A DNA stretch of 7,540 nucleotides from an uncultured Eubacteriales bacterium (GTDB lineage Bacteria; Bacillota_A; Clostridia; Oscillospirales; Oscillospiraceae), in assembly GCA_949739085.1 (NCBI GenBank), contig CATIYU010000051.1:1-7540 (forward strand), in the 5' to 3' direction. Below, in pieces: positions 1 through 6,571 of this stretch. The notes beneath the pieces are model-generated. The model saw nothing but the letters and a program-made list of their open reading frames with translations. It was not told the DNA's origin and made no database searches. Position 1 is the first letter of the stretch, and each line of letters opens with the position of its first letter. The position numbers were made by a program, and so were the translations under genes.

Positions 1-2976
1 TACCGGTACGGTATCGTTACCGCCGGCAAGACCTATGAACTGATTGTTCAGAGCCGCGGCACCAATGACCACAACAGCAGCGTTTGGACCAACACCTATT
101 CCTATAACTACATCTTCCTGAGCGCCGAGGGTGAGGCCTACCTCAAGAAGGGCGACACCACCTTCGAGCCCAACACCGCCTGCCTGGAGGACGGCCCCAA
201 CGGCGGAGGACTGGATCGCCTGCCCAGCAAGCCTCTGGCCCAGTGGGTGGAGTCCTTCGAGATTCCTGTTAACGCCACCGCTACTTGGTACTTCAAGGCC
301 AACGATGGCCGCGACGTGACCGTGGAGGTGAAGAACAACAAGGTGGTTTCCATCGTTCCCGCCGACGTTGACGACACCGACATGGTGACCAGCGCCTACT
401 ATGTGGTCGTTACCTCTGAGAACGGCAAGGTGAAGAACACCTTCTGGACCACTGACATGGTCATCCCCACCGTCACCGTGCAGGCCGCTGCGGACAGCGA
501 CTACAACTTCGCCCCCGTGGTTACCAACGCGATTGGCGGCGAGGCTGAGATTGAAATCCCCGCCCCCAAGGGCGTGGAGGGCACCTGGACCCTGACCAAG
601 GTGGAGCAGGATGGTAAGGACGTCACCGCCAATGTGGTGGACGGCAAGATCACCCTGGAGAACATCGCCGCCAACACCACTCTCACCGTCACCTGGACCT
701 TCCAGGCCACGGAGGAGGACCTCCCCAGCCTCATCATTGTGAAGCCTGTTGGCGAGAACACCGATGAGAGCGGCAAGGATATCGTCATCCCCCTGCCTGT
801 GGAGATCGTTGTCTCCCCCGCCCGCGCTGCGGCTGAGGTGGAGGTCGGGACCAAGGTCCGCGTCAGCTTCGACGTTCTGGACGGCTGGTTCATCGACACC
901 ATCACTGTTAACGGCGAGACCTATACCGCCGTCAAGGGCGAGGCCAGCGCCGAGAACCCCGGCTACACCAACTACTATATCGAGCTCACCCTGACCGGCG
1001 AGATCACCACCGTGGAGATCGCCACCACCAAGGAGGAGCCCGCTCCCAGCACCGCTATCGACGTCACCCTGAACCTGACCGACGCCGATAACAAGGCCAC
1101 CGTGGACGAGACGGCGAAGTCCGCCGAGCCCGGCGAGTCCGTCACCTTCACCGTCACCGTGGAGGAGGGCTACGAGCTCAAGGACCTCAGCGGCAACGCC
1201 ACCATGGTTCCCGAGAACGGCCAGGGCGAAGTGACCATCACCGTGGCCATCCCCGAGGACGCCACCGAGGCCATTGAGGTCACCGCTACCGTCGCCCCGG
1301 CGGGCGAGGAGCCCGGCCCCAGTGTTGACCCCGACCTGCCCAAGGCTACCAAGAGCCAGGACGCGTTTGCCGGCTCTACCATCACCGTTCCTTACTACGG
1401 CGAGACTGAGCCCGACGCCGCTTGGATTCTTGAGAAGGTCAAAACTGACCTGAAGCTGACCGGCGACTACACCCTGAGCACCGATAAGACCAAGCTCACC
1501 GACACTGCCACCGGCGACCAGGCCACTATTAGCCTGGAGCGGTACGTCAAGGTATTCGTTGGCGAGACCCTGCTGGGCTACGTCAAGGCTACTGACGGTT
1601 CCGGCCATGCCAACCTGACCGCTGTCGATGCCAACGCCAGCTACCTGCTGAAGGCCAATGTGGCTAAGGCTACCAGTGCGGATGCTACCACTGGCGCTGA
1701 TGGCAAGTTCACCGCCGCCCTTGGTGCTCAGACCGCAGATGTGGTTCTGGTTCGCGCTTACAATGTCAAGAAGAATCCTGCTGCCATCACCGCTGTTGTG
1801 AGCTACCGCCCGGAGGGTGCTATCCAGGATACCACTGTAACGCTGGACGCCTCGAACAACACCTATGTCCAGGAGGGCGCTATTGTCCTGGTCCAGGTTG
1901 ACGACGGCGCTACCGCTGACAAGCTCTATCACTCCGTCACCGTGACCGATGAGAAGTCCGTCACCGGCCTGGAGGAGTGGTTCGCCGGGACCAACAACGA
2001 GAAGCACAACGGCAGCTACATCGTGGCCGCTGAGGACGCTAACGAGGCCACCGGCATCATCACCATCACCTACAACACCGGCGCGAAGGTGACTGTTGAC
2101 GGCACCCCCGTTGAGGGCGTTTACGCTGCTAATGCTGGAGTTGAGCTCCCCGCTGGTTATGCGGTTGACCAGGTATTCCTCACTGTTCAGGATGACGGCG
2201 AAGGAACTGTGACGCTCAGCACCGGCGATACCATCAAGGCCGCTTGGGTTGGGATGGGCCCCGAAGCGAAGCTCCAGATCACTCTGCCTGCCGCTACCTC
2301 TGCTGACAACGGCGTATATACTCTGGTTTCCGCCTATGCAATCAGCAACAAGGCTGCTGGCGACACCACCGTTACCTACAAGTATGGCTCTATGGACGAT
2401 GCAGCTGATTTGACCCTGAGCGGCACGACTGCCAGCTACCTCCCCAAGGATGCCGAGGTGACTTTCACCACGAAGACTGCGGTGAGCGCGGTTGTGGTGG
2501 AGACGGAGACCGCCGGTACCTACGCTCTGCCCGAGGGTTCTCGGTACGACAAGTACAATAAGGGCACCTATACCACTACACTGGCGGGCGACATGAAGGT
2601 TACCGAGCTGCCTGTGATCTACAGTGGTACTGTCAAGGTCCTGACCACCAAGAATACCGAGATTAACAGCACTCTAACGGATACTTGGTCGGTCACCTTC
2701 GGTGATGGCAGTAATACCAACGGCACTTGGACTTGGACCGTAACCAAGGACGGAGAAGCTATCACTAAGTTTGCTACGGATGGCGGGGAAGTGGTTGTCA
2801 TCACCGCCACTGGTGTCAAGATTGATGGCCAAAAGGCCATCATGGGTCTTGAGAGCGGTGCAATCCTTGCCAAAGACGTTGCCACGACGGGCGACCTCCA
2901 GTCCGACATCGTTCTGACAATTGCGGAGGACGGCACCCTGACCATCACTATGACCATCAAGGGCGCGACGACTTAA
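1..2976 (+). CDS. Large secreted/surface-layer-like beta-rich protein, 5' end outside window
   Basis: The frame is open from base 1 to the TAA at 2974-2976 (991 codons), so the real start lies upstream; the GTG at 247 is an internal Val codon. The product is acidic and rich in Thr, Val, Ala, Asp and Gly, with alternating polar/hydrophobic strands typical of stacked immunoglobulin-like or Big-type domains. It has one Cys (about residue 61) in the whole visible part, as expected for an exported Gram-positive protein. Proline-rich linkers near residues 345-350 (EEPAPS) and 433-448 (GEEPGPSVDPDLP) separate at least three blocks. The C-terminus (LTITMTIKGATT) has no LPXTG motif, membrane segment or visible anchor, so any wall attachment, for example S-layer homology repeats, must be upstream. 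Codons in the first 1.3 kb are almost all C/G-ending, suggesting high expression; from about 1600 on GCT, ACT and GTT become common. The family is not identified; adhesin or S-layer protein is inference. Confidence 0.8.
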   Translation, partial: YRYGIVTAGKTYELIVQSRGTNDHNSSVWTNTYSYNYIFLSAEGEAYLKKGDTTFEPNTACLEDGPNGGGLDRLPSKPLAQWVESFEIPVNATATWYFKANDGRDVTVEVKNNKVVSIVPADVDDTDMVTSAYYVVVTSENGKVKNTFWTTDMVIPTVTVQAAADSDYNFAPVVTNAIGGEAEIEIPAPKGVEGTWTLTKVEQDGKDVTANVVDGKITLENIAANTTLTVTWTFQATEEDLPSLIIVKPVGENTDESGKDIVIPLPVEIVVSPARAAAEVEVGTKVRVSFDVLDGWFIDTITVNGETYTAVKGEASAENPGYTNYYIELTLTGEITTVEIATTKEEPAPSTAIDVTLNLTDADNKATVDETAKSAEPGESVTFTVTVEEGYELKDLSGNATMVPENGQGEVTITVAIPEDATEAIEVTATVAPAGEEPGPSVDPDLPKATKSQDAFAGSTITVPYYGETEPDAAWILEKVKTDLKLTGDYTLSTDKTKLTDTATGDQATISLERYVKVFVGETLLGYVKATDGSGHANLTAVDANASYLLKANVAKATSADATTGADGKFTAALGAQTADVVLVRAYNVKKNPAAITAVVSYRPEGAIQDTTVTLDASNNTYVQEGAIVLVQVDDGATADKLYHSVTVTDEKSVTGLEEWFAGTNNEKHNGSYIVAAEDANEATGIITITYNTGAKVTVDGTPVEGVYAANAGVELPAGYAVDQVFLTVQDDGEGTVTLSTGDTIKAAWVGMGPEAKLQITLPAATSADNGVYTLVSAYAISNKAAGDTTVTYKYGSMDDAADLTLSGTTASYLPKDAEVTFTTKTAVSAVVVETETAGTYALPEGSRYDKYNKGTYTTTLAGDMKVTELPVIYSGTVKVLTTKNTEINSTLTDTWSVTFGDGSNTNGTWTWTVTKDGEAITKFATDGGEVVVITATGVKIDGQKAIMGLESGAILAKDVATTGDLQSDIVLTIAEDGTLTITMTIKGATT

Positions 2977-3013
2977 TTAACACAAGAAGTGATTGAGTTG
3001 TCCGCAAAACTTA

Positions 3014-3041
3014 CCCCCCAAGGGCTTCGGCCCTTGGGGGG
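3014..3041. terminator. Rho-independent hairpin between convergent genes
   Basis: A perfect 12-bp stem (CCCCCCAAGGGC / GCCCTTGGGGGG) closes on a stable TTCG tetraloop at 3026-3029. It starts 37 bases after the surface protein stop and lies 8 bases beyond the stop of the opposing gene. The plus side has only a weak U tract (TTCCCCGTTT); the minus side reads TAAGTTTTGC. It can therefore serve both genes. Confidence 0.85.
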
Positions 3042-3049
3042 TTCCCCGT

Positions 3050-3544
3050 TTAACGGAACGCGATGTAGTCATAGGTCCGCCCATTGTAGTTGAGGGCGGG
3101 GAGATTTTCGCCGTTATTGGGATAGGGGTGGACGGTGAAGCCGTCGTTGGTGAAGGAAATCCGGGATTTCAGGATGTTCCCCGCCGTCAGGCCGAAGTAG
3201 CAGGTGACGCGGGAGATGTAGCCCACATCTCCCGCGGTCTCCGCGCCGCAGACGATGACAAAGGAGGGGCGGAAGCCCAGATGAATGGTCTGGGTACCGC
3301 TGTCGCCGGTGTAGGAGCCTGCGGCGTAGGGCTTCTGGGAGGGGGAGTAGGCGTTCTGGGCGGTATTTTTGGCGGCATTGGCGGCGTTCTGGGCGGCGCT
3401 GGCGGCAGATTTAGCGGAGTTGGCTGCGTTCTGAGCGGACTTGATGCCGGAGTCGATGGCGCTCATGGCGTTGTTAAAGTCGTCCATCATGATGCGGTCG
3501 CTCTTGACCCACTGGGGCAGATGATAGTTGTTGGTATAATCCAT
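3050..3544 (-). CDS. Small phage tail-fibre-like protein (164 aa)
   Basis: The start is set at the ATG at 3542-3544, which follows AAAAAGGAG with suitable spacing; the frame extends 30 codons further upstream but through two hairpins and without a ribosome site. Residues 1-32 (MDYTNNYHLPQW...DRIMMDDFNNAMSAID) resemble the N-terminal attachment segment of Firmicutes phage tail fibres, which typically read NYxLxxW...DFNxAMxxID. Residues 33-65 are an Ala/Asn/Ser/Lys repeat (SAQNAANSAKSAAS...) likely to form a helical or coiled-coil shaft. Residues 75-164 form a compact beta-rich tip: GSYTGDSGTQTIHLGF, then FVIVCGAE, ending NYNGRTYDYIAFR, a pattern seen at tail-fibre C-termini. No other phage gene is visible nearby, so it stands alone between host genes. 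It may be a domesticated fragment, part of a particle encoded elsewhere, or a host surface protein using the same fold. The tail-fibre resemblance is from memory of the family. Confidence 0.7.
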   Translation of the reverse strand: MDYTNNYHLPQWVKSDRIMMDDFNNAMSAIDSGIKSAQNAANSAKSAASAAQNAANAAKNTAQNAYSPSQKPYAAGSYTGDSGTQTIHLGFRPSFVIVCGAETAGDVGYISRVTCYFGLTAGNILKSRISFTNDGFTVHPYPNNGENLPALNYNGRTYDYIAFR

Positions 3545-3584
3545 GATTGTTTCTCCTTTTTGTAGTAAGATTGGCAGCGGAAAA

Positions 3585-3636
3585 CCGTTACACATATGGT
3601 GTGTAACGGCGAAAAGTTGCACAAAAGGGTGCAACT
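3585..3636. promoter_or_regulatory. Two tandem dyads with the same half-site
   Basis: The first inverted repeat is CCGTTACACA (3585-3594) / TGTGTAACGG (3600-3609), a 10-bp stem with a 5-base centre. The second is AGTTGCAC (3615-3622) / GTGCAACT (3629-3636), an 8-bp stem with a 6-base centre. Both carry GTT[A/G]CAC facing GTG[C/T]AAC, and both are preceded by AAAA on the plus strand, so each ends in a short T run when read on the minus strand. They lie between two divergent genes. They may be operator sites for a dimeric regulator or hairpins in the leader of the minus-strand gene; the sequence does not decide. Confidence 0.55.
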
Positions 3637-3656
3637 GGAGAAAAGAAAATTTTTAC

Positions 3657-3686
3657 TTGGCAAAACCCCGGAAAAGGGAGTATACT
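3657..3686 (+). promoter_or_regulatory. Sigma-70-type promoter of coaX
   Basis: A -35 box TTGGCA (3657-3662) and a -10 box TATACT (3681-3686) are separated by 18 bases. The predicted start near 3693 leaves a leader of about 24 bases that carries the coaX ribosome site GGAGG at 3704-3708. Confidence 0.65.
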
Positions 3687-3716
3687 ACCCCCGTAAGAGG
3701 ATGGGAGGCGGGAAAA

Positions 3717-4496
3717 ATGCTGCTGGCCATAGACATTGGGAATTCCAACATATCTCTGGGGGTATTTGAGGGCGCGGCTCTGCGGATGCGGGCCAAGGCC
3801 TCGGCCCAGGCGGAGCGCAGCGCGGACGAGTACGCGGCCATGCTGCTGGACCTTCTGCGCCTGCGGGGGATTGAGCGGGAGCGGCTGGACGGCTGCATCC
3901 TCTCGTCGGTGGTGCCGGGGCTGACGGGTCTGGTGGAGGAGGCGGCCCGGACGGTGGCGGGCACGGCGGTAGTCCGGGTAGGACCAGGCATCCGCACGGG
4001 GTTCCGCATCCGGATCGACGACCCCTCCCAGCTGGGGGGCGACCTGGTGGCGGACACCCTGGCGGCGCTGACGGAGTACGGCGCGCCCCTGGTGCTCATC
4101 GACGCCGGGACGGTGACCACCATCGCGGCTGTTGACGCCTCCCGGACGTATCTGGGCGGCTGTATTCTGCCGGGCCTCCGCCGGAGCGCGGCTATTTTGA
4201 AGGAGACTGCGGCGCTGCTGCCATCCATCGGCCTGGACGGCCCAGAGGCAGACATTTTAGGCCGGGACAGCGGCTCGGCCATGCGCAGCGGGCTCTTGTG
4301 GGGCAGCGCCATGATGGCGGACGGATTTATGGACCGCTACAGCGCCCTGCCGGGGATGGCGGGGGCGAACTGCGTGGCCACCGGTGGTTCCGCGCACCTG
4401 GTGACGGCCCTGTGCCGCAGGAAGGTTTTCCGGGACCCGGACCTGACGCTGAAGGGCCTGCGGTACCTGTACGAGAGCAACCGGCGGCGCGGCTGA
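3717..4496 (+). CDS. coaX: Type III pantothenate kinase
   Basis: This cytoplasmic enzyme phosphorylates pantothenate with ATP, the first committed step of CoA synthesis. At 259 aa it has the usual family length. The ATG at 3717 is chosen because GGAGG lies 8 bases upstream and the protein then begins with the family N-terminus MLLAIDIGNSNISLGVF (phosphate-binding DxGN at residues 6-9). The frame is open a further 58 codons upstream, but that stretch contains the promoter. Other family marks are LIDAGTVTT (127-135), GGCILPG (147-153) and CVATGG (219-224). The usual pantothenate-site motif GADR is GGDL here (residues 107-110): the catalytic-base Asp (D109) is kept but the Arg is Leu, so this may be a divergent subgroup. 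The ASKHA-like kinase fold and type III activity are known for the family; activity of this variant is inferred. The transporter gene downstream fits a vitamin B5 role. Confidence 0.9.
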   Translation: MLLAIDIGNSNISLGVFEGAALRMRAKASAQAERSADEYAAMLLDLLRLRGIERERLDGCILSSVVPGLTGLVEEAARTVAGTAVVRVGPGIRTGFRIRIDDPSQLGGDLVADTLAALTEYGAPLVLIDAGTVTTIAAVDASRTYLGGCILPGLRRSAAILKETAALLPSIGLDGPEADILGRDSGSAMRSGLLWGSAMMADGFMDRYSALPGMAGANCVATGGSAHLVTALCRRKVFRDPDLTLKGLRYLYESNRRRG

Positions 4497-4500
4497 GGTA

Positions 4501-4583
4501 ATGACGGCGGAAGCCGTTGTTATACATAATTTGCGCGCCGTACTCCGCCGGGCGGAGACGGCAGCGCGGGGTGAGATATCCCC
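4501..4583 (+). promoter_or_regulatory. Structured leader and possible internal promoter before the transporter gene
   Basis: The 103-base gap holds a weak promoter match (ATGACG at 4501-4506, 18 bases, CATAAT at 4525-4530). It is followed by a GC-rich hairpin at 4533-4567: GCGC and GCCGT on the left pair with ACGGC and GCGC on the right around a CTCCG/CGGAG tip. A second small stem, GGGG (4568-4571) / CCCC (4580-4583), ends one base before the AAAGGAG ribosome site. No T run follows, so it is not an intrinsic terminator. It may stabilise the message or modulate translation; no known riboswitch class is recognised. Confidence 0.35.
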
Positions 4584-4599
4584 AAAGGAGAAAAAAGCA

Positions 4600-5181
4600 A
4601 TGAACATCAGCAACAAAGTCCACCGGATCACACTGACGGCGATACTGGCGGCAATCATCATCCTTCTGGCCTTCACTCCCCTGGGGTACCTGCGGATTGG
4701 GCTTGTGTCCATCACGTTCCTGACGGTACCGGTGGTCATCGGGGGCATTGTTCTGGGACCGCTGTACGGGGGCCTGCTGGGGGCGGTGTTTGGCCTGACC
4801 AGTTTTGCCCAGTGCTTCATGGGCGACGCCTTCGGCGCAACGCTTCTGAATCTGAACCCTGCCGCCACGCTGACGGCCTGCTTAGTGCCCCGGATTTTGA
4901 TTGGCATTGTGGCGGGGGTGCTGTATCGGGCCCTGCGGAAGCTGGACTGGCTGGGCGCGGGTGCCTTTGTGTTGACCGCCGTAACCGGTTCGTTGACCAA
5001 CACGGTATTTTTTGTAGGCATGGTAGTGGCGTTTTTTCAGAACAGCTACTTTGGCGGCAGCGCCTTCTGGACGGTTTTCTTCAGCTTTTTCACGGTTAAC
5101 GCGGCTCTGGAGATTGTGGTCTGCGGCCTGTTGGGCGCGGCTATGAGCCATATTTTAACCCGTTTTTCTGTAAAAGAATAA
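4600..5181 (+). CDS. panT: ECF transporter S component, probably pantothenate-specific
   Basis: The product is a 193-aa membrane protein, the substrate-capturing subunit of an energy-coupling factor importer; its EcfA/EcfA'/EcfT partners are not in the window. The ATG at 4600 follows AAAGGAG by 9 bases; the open frame upstream of it has no ribosome site. About six hydrophobic helices are visible (roughly residues 11-26, 36-53, 55-71, 88-110, 118-146 and 155-187). Helix 1 carries the A14xxxA18 motif that S components use to contact EcfT. FTPLGYLRIG...TVPVVIGGIVLGPLYGGLLGAVFGLTSF and CLVPRILIGIVAGVLYR match the PanT-like family as I remember it. Substrate assignment rests on that similarity and on lying directly behind coaX, so uptake and phosphorylation would be coupled. 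A related vitamin or cofactor precursor cannot be excluded. Confidence 0.8.
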   Translation: MNISNKVHRITLTAILAAIIILLAFTPLGYLRIGLVSITFLTVPVVIGGIVLGPLYGGLLGAVFGLTSFAQCFMGDAFGATLLNLNPAATLTACLVPRILIGIVAGVLYRALRKLDWLGAGAFVLTAVTGSLTNTVFFVGMVVAFFQNSYFGGSAFWTVFFSFFTVNAALEIVVCGLLGAAMSHILTRFSVKE

Positions 5182-5225
5182 GAGCGGCGCCGCTCCTGAC
5201 GGGGCGGCGTTACTCTTATGTTTTT
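5178..5225 (+). terminator. Rho-independent terminator after the coaX-panT unit
   Basis: ATAAGAG (5178-5184) pairs with CTCTTAT (5213-5219); after a 3x3 internal mismatch CGCCGC pairs with GCGGCG. A run of five T (5221-5225) follows. The stop codon of the transporter gene sits in the base of the stem. Confidence 0.8.
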
Positions 5226-5346
5226 GTCATAGGGAGGTGCGCACTAAGTCCATACAGCATTTTTGCTCTAAATGTTTTGTGGATATACCCCTCTTGACAA
5301 GAAAACAACCGTCTCTACATATGTCGTCACTATGATGGGAACATGT

Positions 5347-5664
5347 CCCTACAATCCGCAGGAAGAAGTCTATGGGCGGACAAGAGCCTTGCTAATCCAA
5401 CTGCAAGGGAGCGGCACAAAAATCAGTATCGCTACCAAGTCCGATTTGATCCTGCGCGACCTGGATTTAATCAAAAGTTTTCCTAACGCCCGTGTATCCT
5501 GGTCAATCAACACCCTGGATGGAACTTTCCGGGAGGATATGGATAAGGCCGCTTCCATTCAGCGGCGGCCGGCGGCGATGGAGGCATTTCACAAGGCAGG
5601 TGTGCGGACCACCTGTTTCATCTCCCCTATCTTTCCTGGAATTACAGATGTGAAAGCCATCATC
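5347..5664 (+). pseudogene. Radical SAM mobile pair protein B, internal fragment
   Basis: About 106 codons match the middle of the SPL-family radical SAM protein found as the B member of the 'radical SAM mobile pair' on Firmicutes mobile elements: NPQEEVYGRTRALL, GSGTKISIATKSDLILRDLDLI, ARVSWSINTLD and RTTCFISPIFPGITDVKAII. An ATG at 5272 would extend the frame upstream, but that lead (MFCGYTPLDKK...) is unrelated and lacks the CxxxCxxC cluster motif that binds the 4Fe-4S centre, so the catalytic half is gone. After KAII the family sequence stops abruptly and the frame continues as YHSEIKKSARKGGEHYARTAGG, running 23 bases into mutM. Both ends are thus deleted and no activity is expected. The 1.5-turn similarity at PYNPQ places the left joint near 5347. 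Identification is from remembered family sequence and fairly firm. Confidence 0.8.
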
Positions 5665-5710
5665 TATCACAGCGAGATCAAAAAGTCTGCCAGAAAGGGC
5701 GGTGAACACT

Positions 5711-6356
5711 ATGCCAGAACTGCCGGAGGTTGAAACAATCAGACGGGTGCTGGAACCGCAAATAAAAGGCTTGACAGTTACAGCGGTGACAGTGAACCGC
5801 CCGGAAGTAACCGGCCACCCAACGGTGGAGGGATTTTGCCAAGTCCTCAAAGGACAGACCATAGGAGCTGTGACCCGCAGAGGGAAATTTCTGAGCGTTC
5901 TACTGGACAGCAGCGACTATTTTGTGTTGCACTTGCGAATGACTGGCTGCCTGTTGCTTACCCCTGCCGACTACCCCATGGAAAAGCATATCCACATCGT
6001 TTTCTATTTGAGCGGCGGCGATGAACTGCGGTTTTCCGATACCCGCCGTTTTGGGCGGCTTTGGCTGTTTCGCAAGGGAGAGCGCGATACATACAGTGGC
6101 ATGGACAAGCTGAGATTAGAACCCTTTGACGAGGGCCTGACCGCCGATTATCTGCAACAGCGTTTGGGCAAGAGGAAAAGGCCATCAAAGGAATGTCTGT
6201 TAGACCAAAGCGTGATTGCTGGCATTGGCAACATCTATTCTGACGAAAATCTGTTTGCCGTAAAAATCTATCCGGCCCCGGCCCGCCAATAGTCTTACCC
6301 AAACGGAGTGGGAACGCCTTGCCAACGCCGTCCCGGAACGGTTAGCCTACTTCATT
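5711..6356 (+). pseudogene. mutM: Formamidopyrimidine-DNA glycosylase, frameshifted and truncated
   Basis: MutM removes oxidised purines such as 8-oxoguanine and cuts the abasic site. The ATG at 5711 gives the MPELPEVET start, where Pro2 is the catalytic nucleophile and Glu3 assists. Also present are RRGKF (56-60), LHLRMTG (73-79), SDTRRFG (109-115) and, in the helix-two-turn-helix region, LLDQSVIAGIGNIYSDE (163-179) with the DNA-contacting Asn174. The frame stops at TAG (6290-6292) after 193 aa. Removing one C from the CCCC at 6276-6279 restores YPARPANSLTQTEWERLANAVPERLAYFI in the other frame, the normal continuation. That too stops matching near 6356, where the sequence passes into the leader of the RepA-like gene. 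The C-terminal CxxC...CxxC zinc finger of the usual 270-280 aa protein is absent. The enzyme should be inactive or badly impaired. Whether mutM was host or element cargo is unknown. Confidence 0.85.
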
Positions 6357-6413
6357 GCCCCGGCGAACGCCGCAGATTTTTTCATGTCCAGACACCGAAA
6401 GGAGCGGAAAGCC

Positions 6414-6557
6414 ATGCCAGTATTCCGCGTGGAGAGGAACGAGGGCTATGCGGTCATCTCCAACTACCACTTGTGGGACAAGTCCTTGTCCCTGAAAGCC
6501 AATGGCTTATGGCTTGCTGCCGCAGATTTTGTCACTCCCGGATGGTTATATATTGTT
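6414..6557 (+). pseudogene. N-terminal fragment of a RepA-like replication initiator
   Basis: The ribosome site AAAGGAG (6398-6404) and ATG (6414) are intact. MPVFRVERNEGYAVISNYHLWDKSLSLKANG matches the start of helix-turn-helix/RepA_N-type initiators of Firmicutes integrative elements and plasmids, usually [A/P]VFRVERNxGYTVMSNxHLRDKxLSLKAKGLLSxMLSLPxDWDY. A 7-base tandem copy (6503-6516) shifts the frame; correcting it gives GLLPQILSLPDGY, the expected next segment. Similarity ends near 6557, just before the stop of the oppositely oriented recombinase. As it stands the frame reads on to 6671 (85 aa) through antisense of the recombinase, so no initiator is made. Family assignment is from memory. 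Confidence 0.6.
6503..6516 (+). repeat. 7-base tandem duplication breaking the RepA-like frame
   Basis: TGGCTTA (6503-6509) is directly followed by TGGCTTG (6510-6516). Removing one copy turns LWLAAADF into GLLPQILSLP, the family's normal sequence. This is consistent with replication slippage after the gene lost its function. Confidence 0.55.
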
Positions 6558-6571
6558 GATAAGAAGAAAGC

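Noticed and set aside
247..2976. GTG at 247 as start of the surface protein
   Set aside because: The same frame is open to base 1 with similar composition, and no ribosome site precedes 247.
3545..3634. 30-residue N-terminal extension of the tail-fibre-like protein
   Set aside because: No ribosome site at 3634; the coding would run through both hairpins, while the ATG at 3544 has AAAAAGGAG.
3543..3716. 58-codon N-terminal extension of coaX
   Set aside because: It covers the dyads and promoter, has no family similarity, and the ATG at 3717 has a ribosome site and the correct family start.
3653..4312. 219-aa minus-strand ORF opposite coaX
   Set aside because: GC-rich antisense shadow of coaX, with Arg/Ser/Pro-rich composition and no family match.
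5294..5321. TTGACA (5294-5299) with TACATA (5316-5321) as a promoter before the radical SAM fragment
   Set aside because: The -10 match is weak, the spacer is 16 bases, and what follows is a broken gene; it may be chance. The 5226-5346 gap otherwise shows nothing recognisable.
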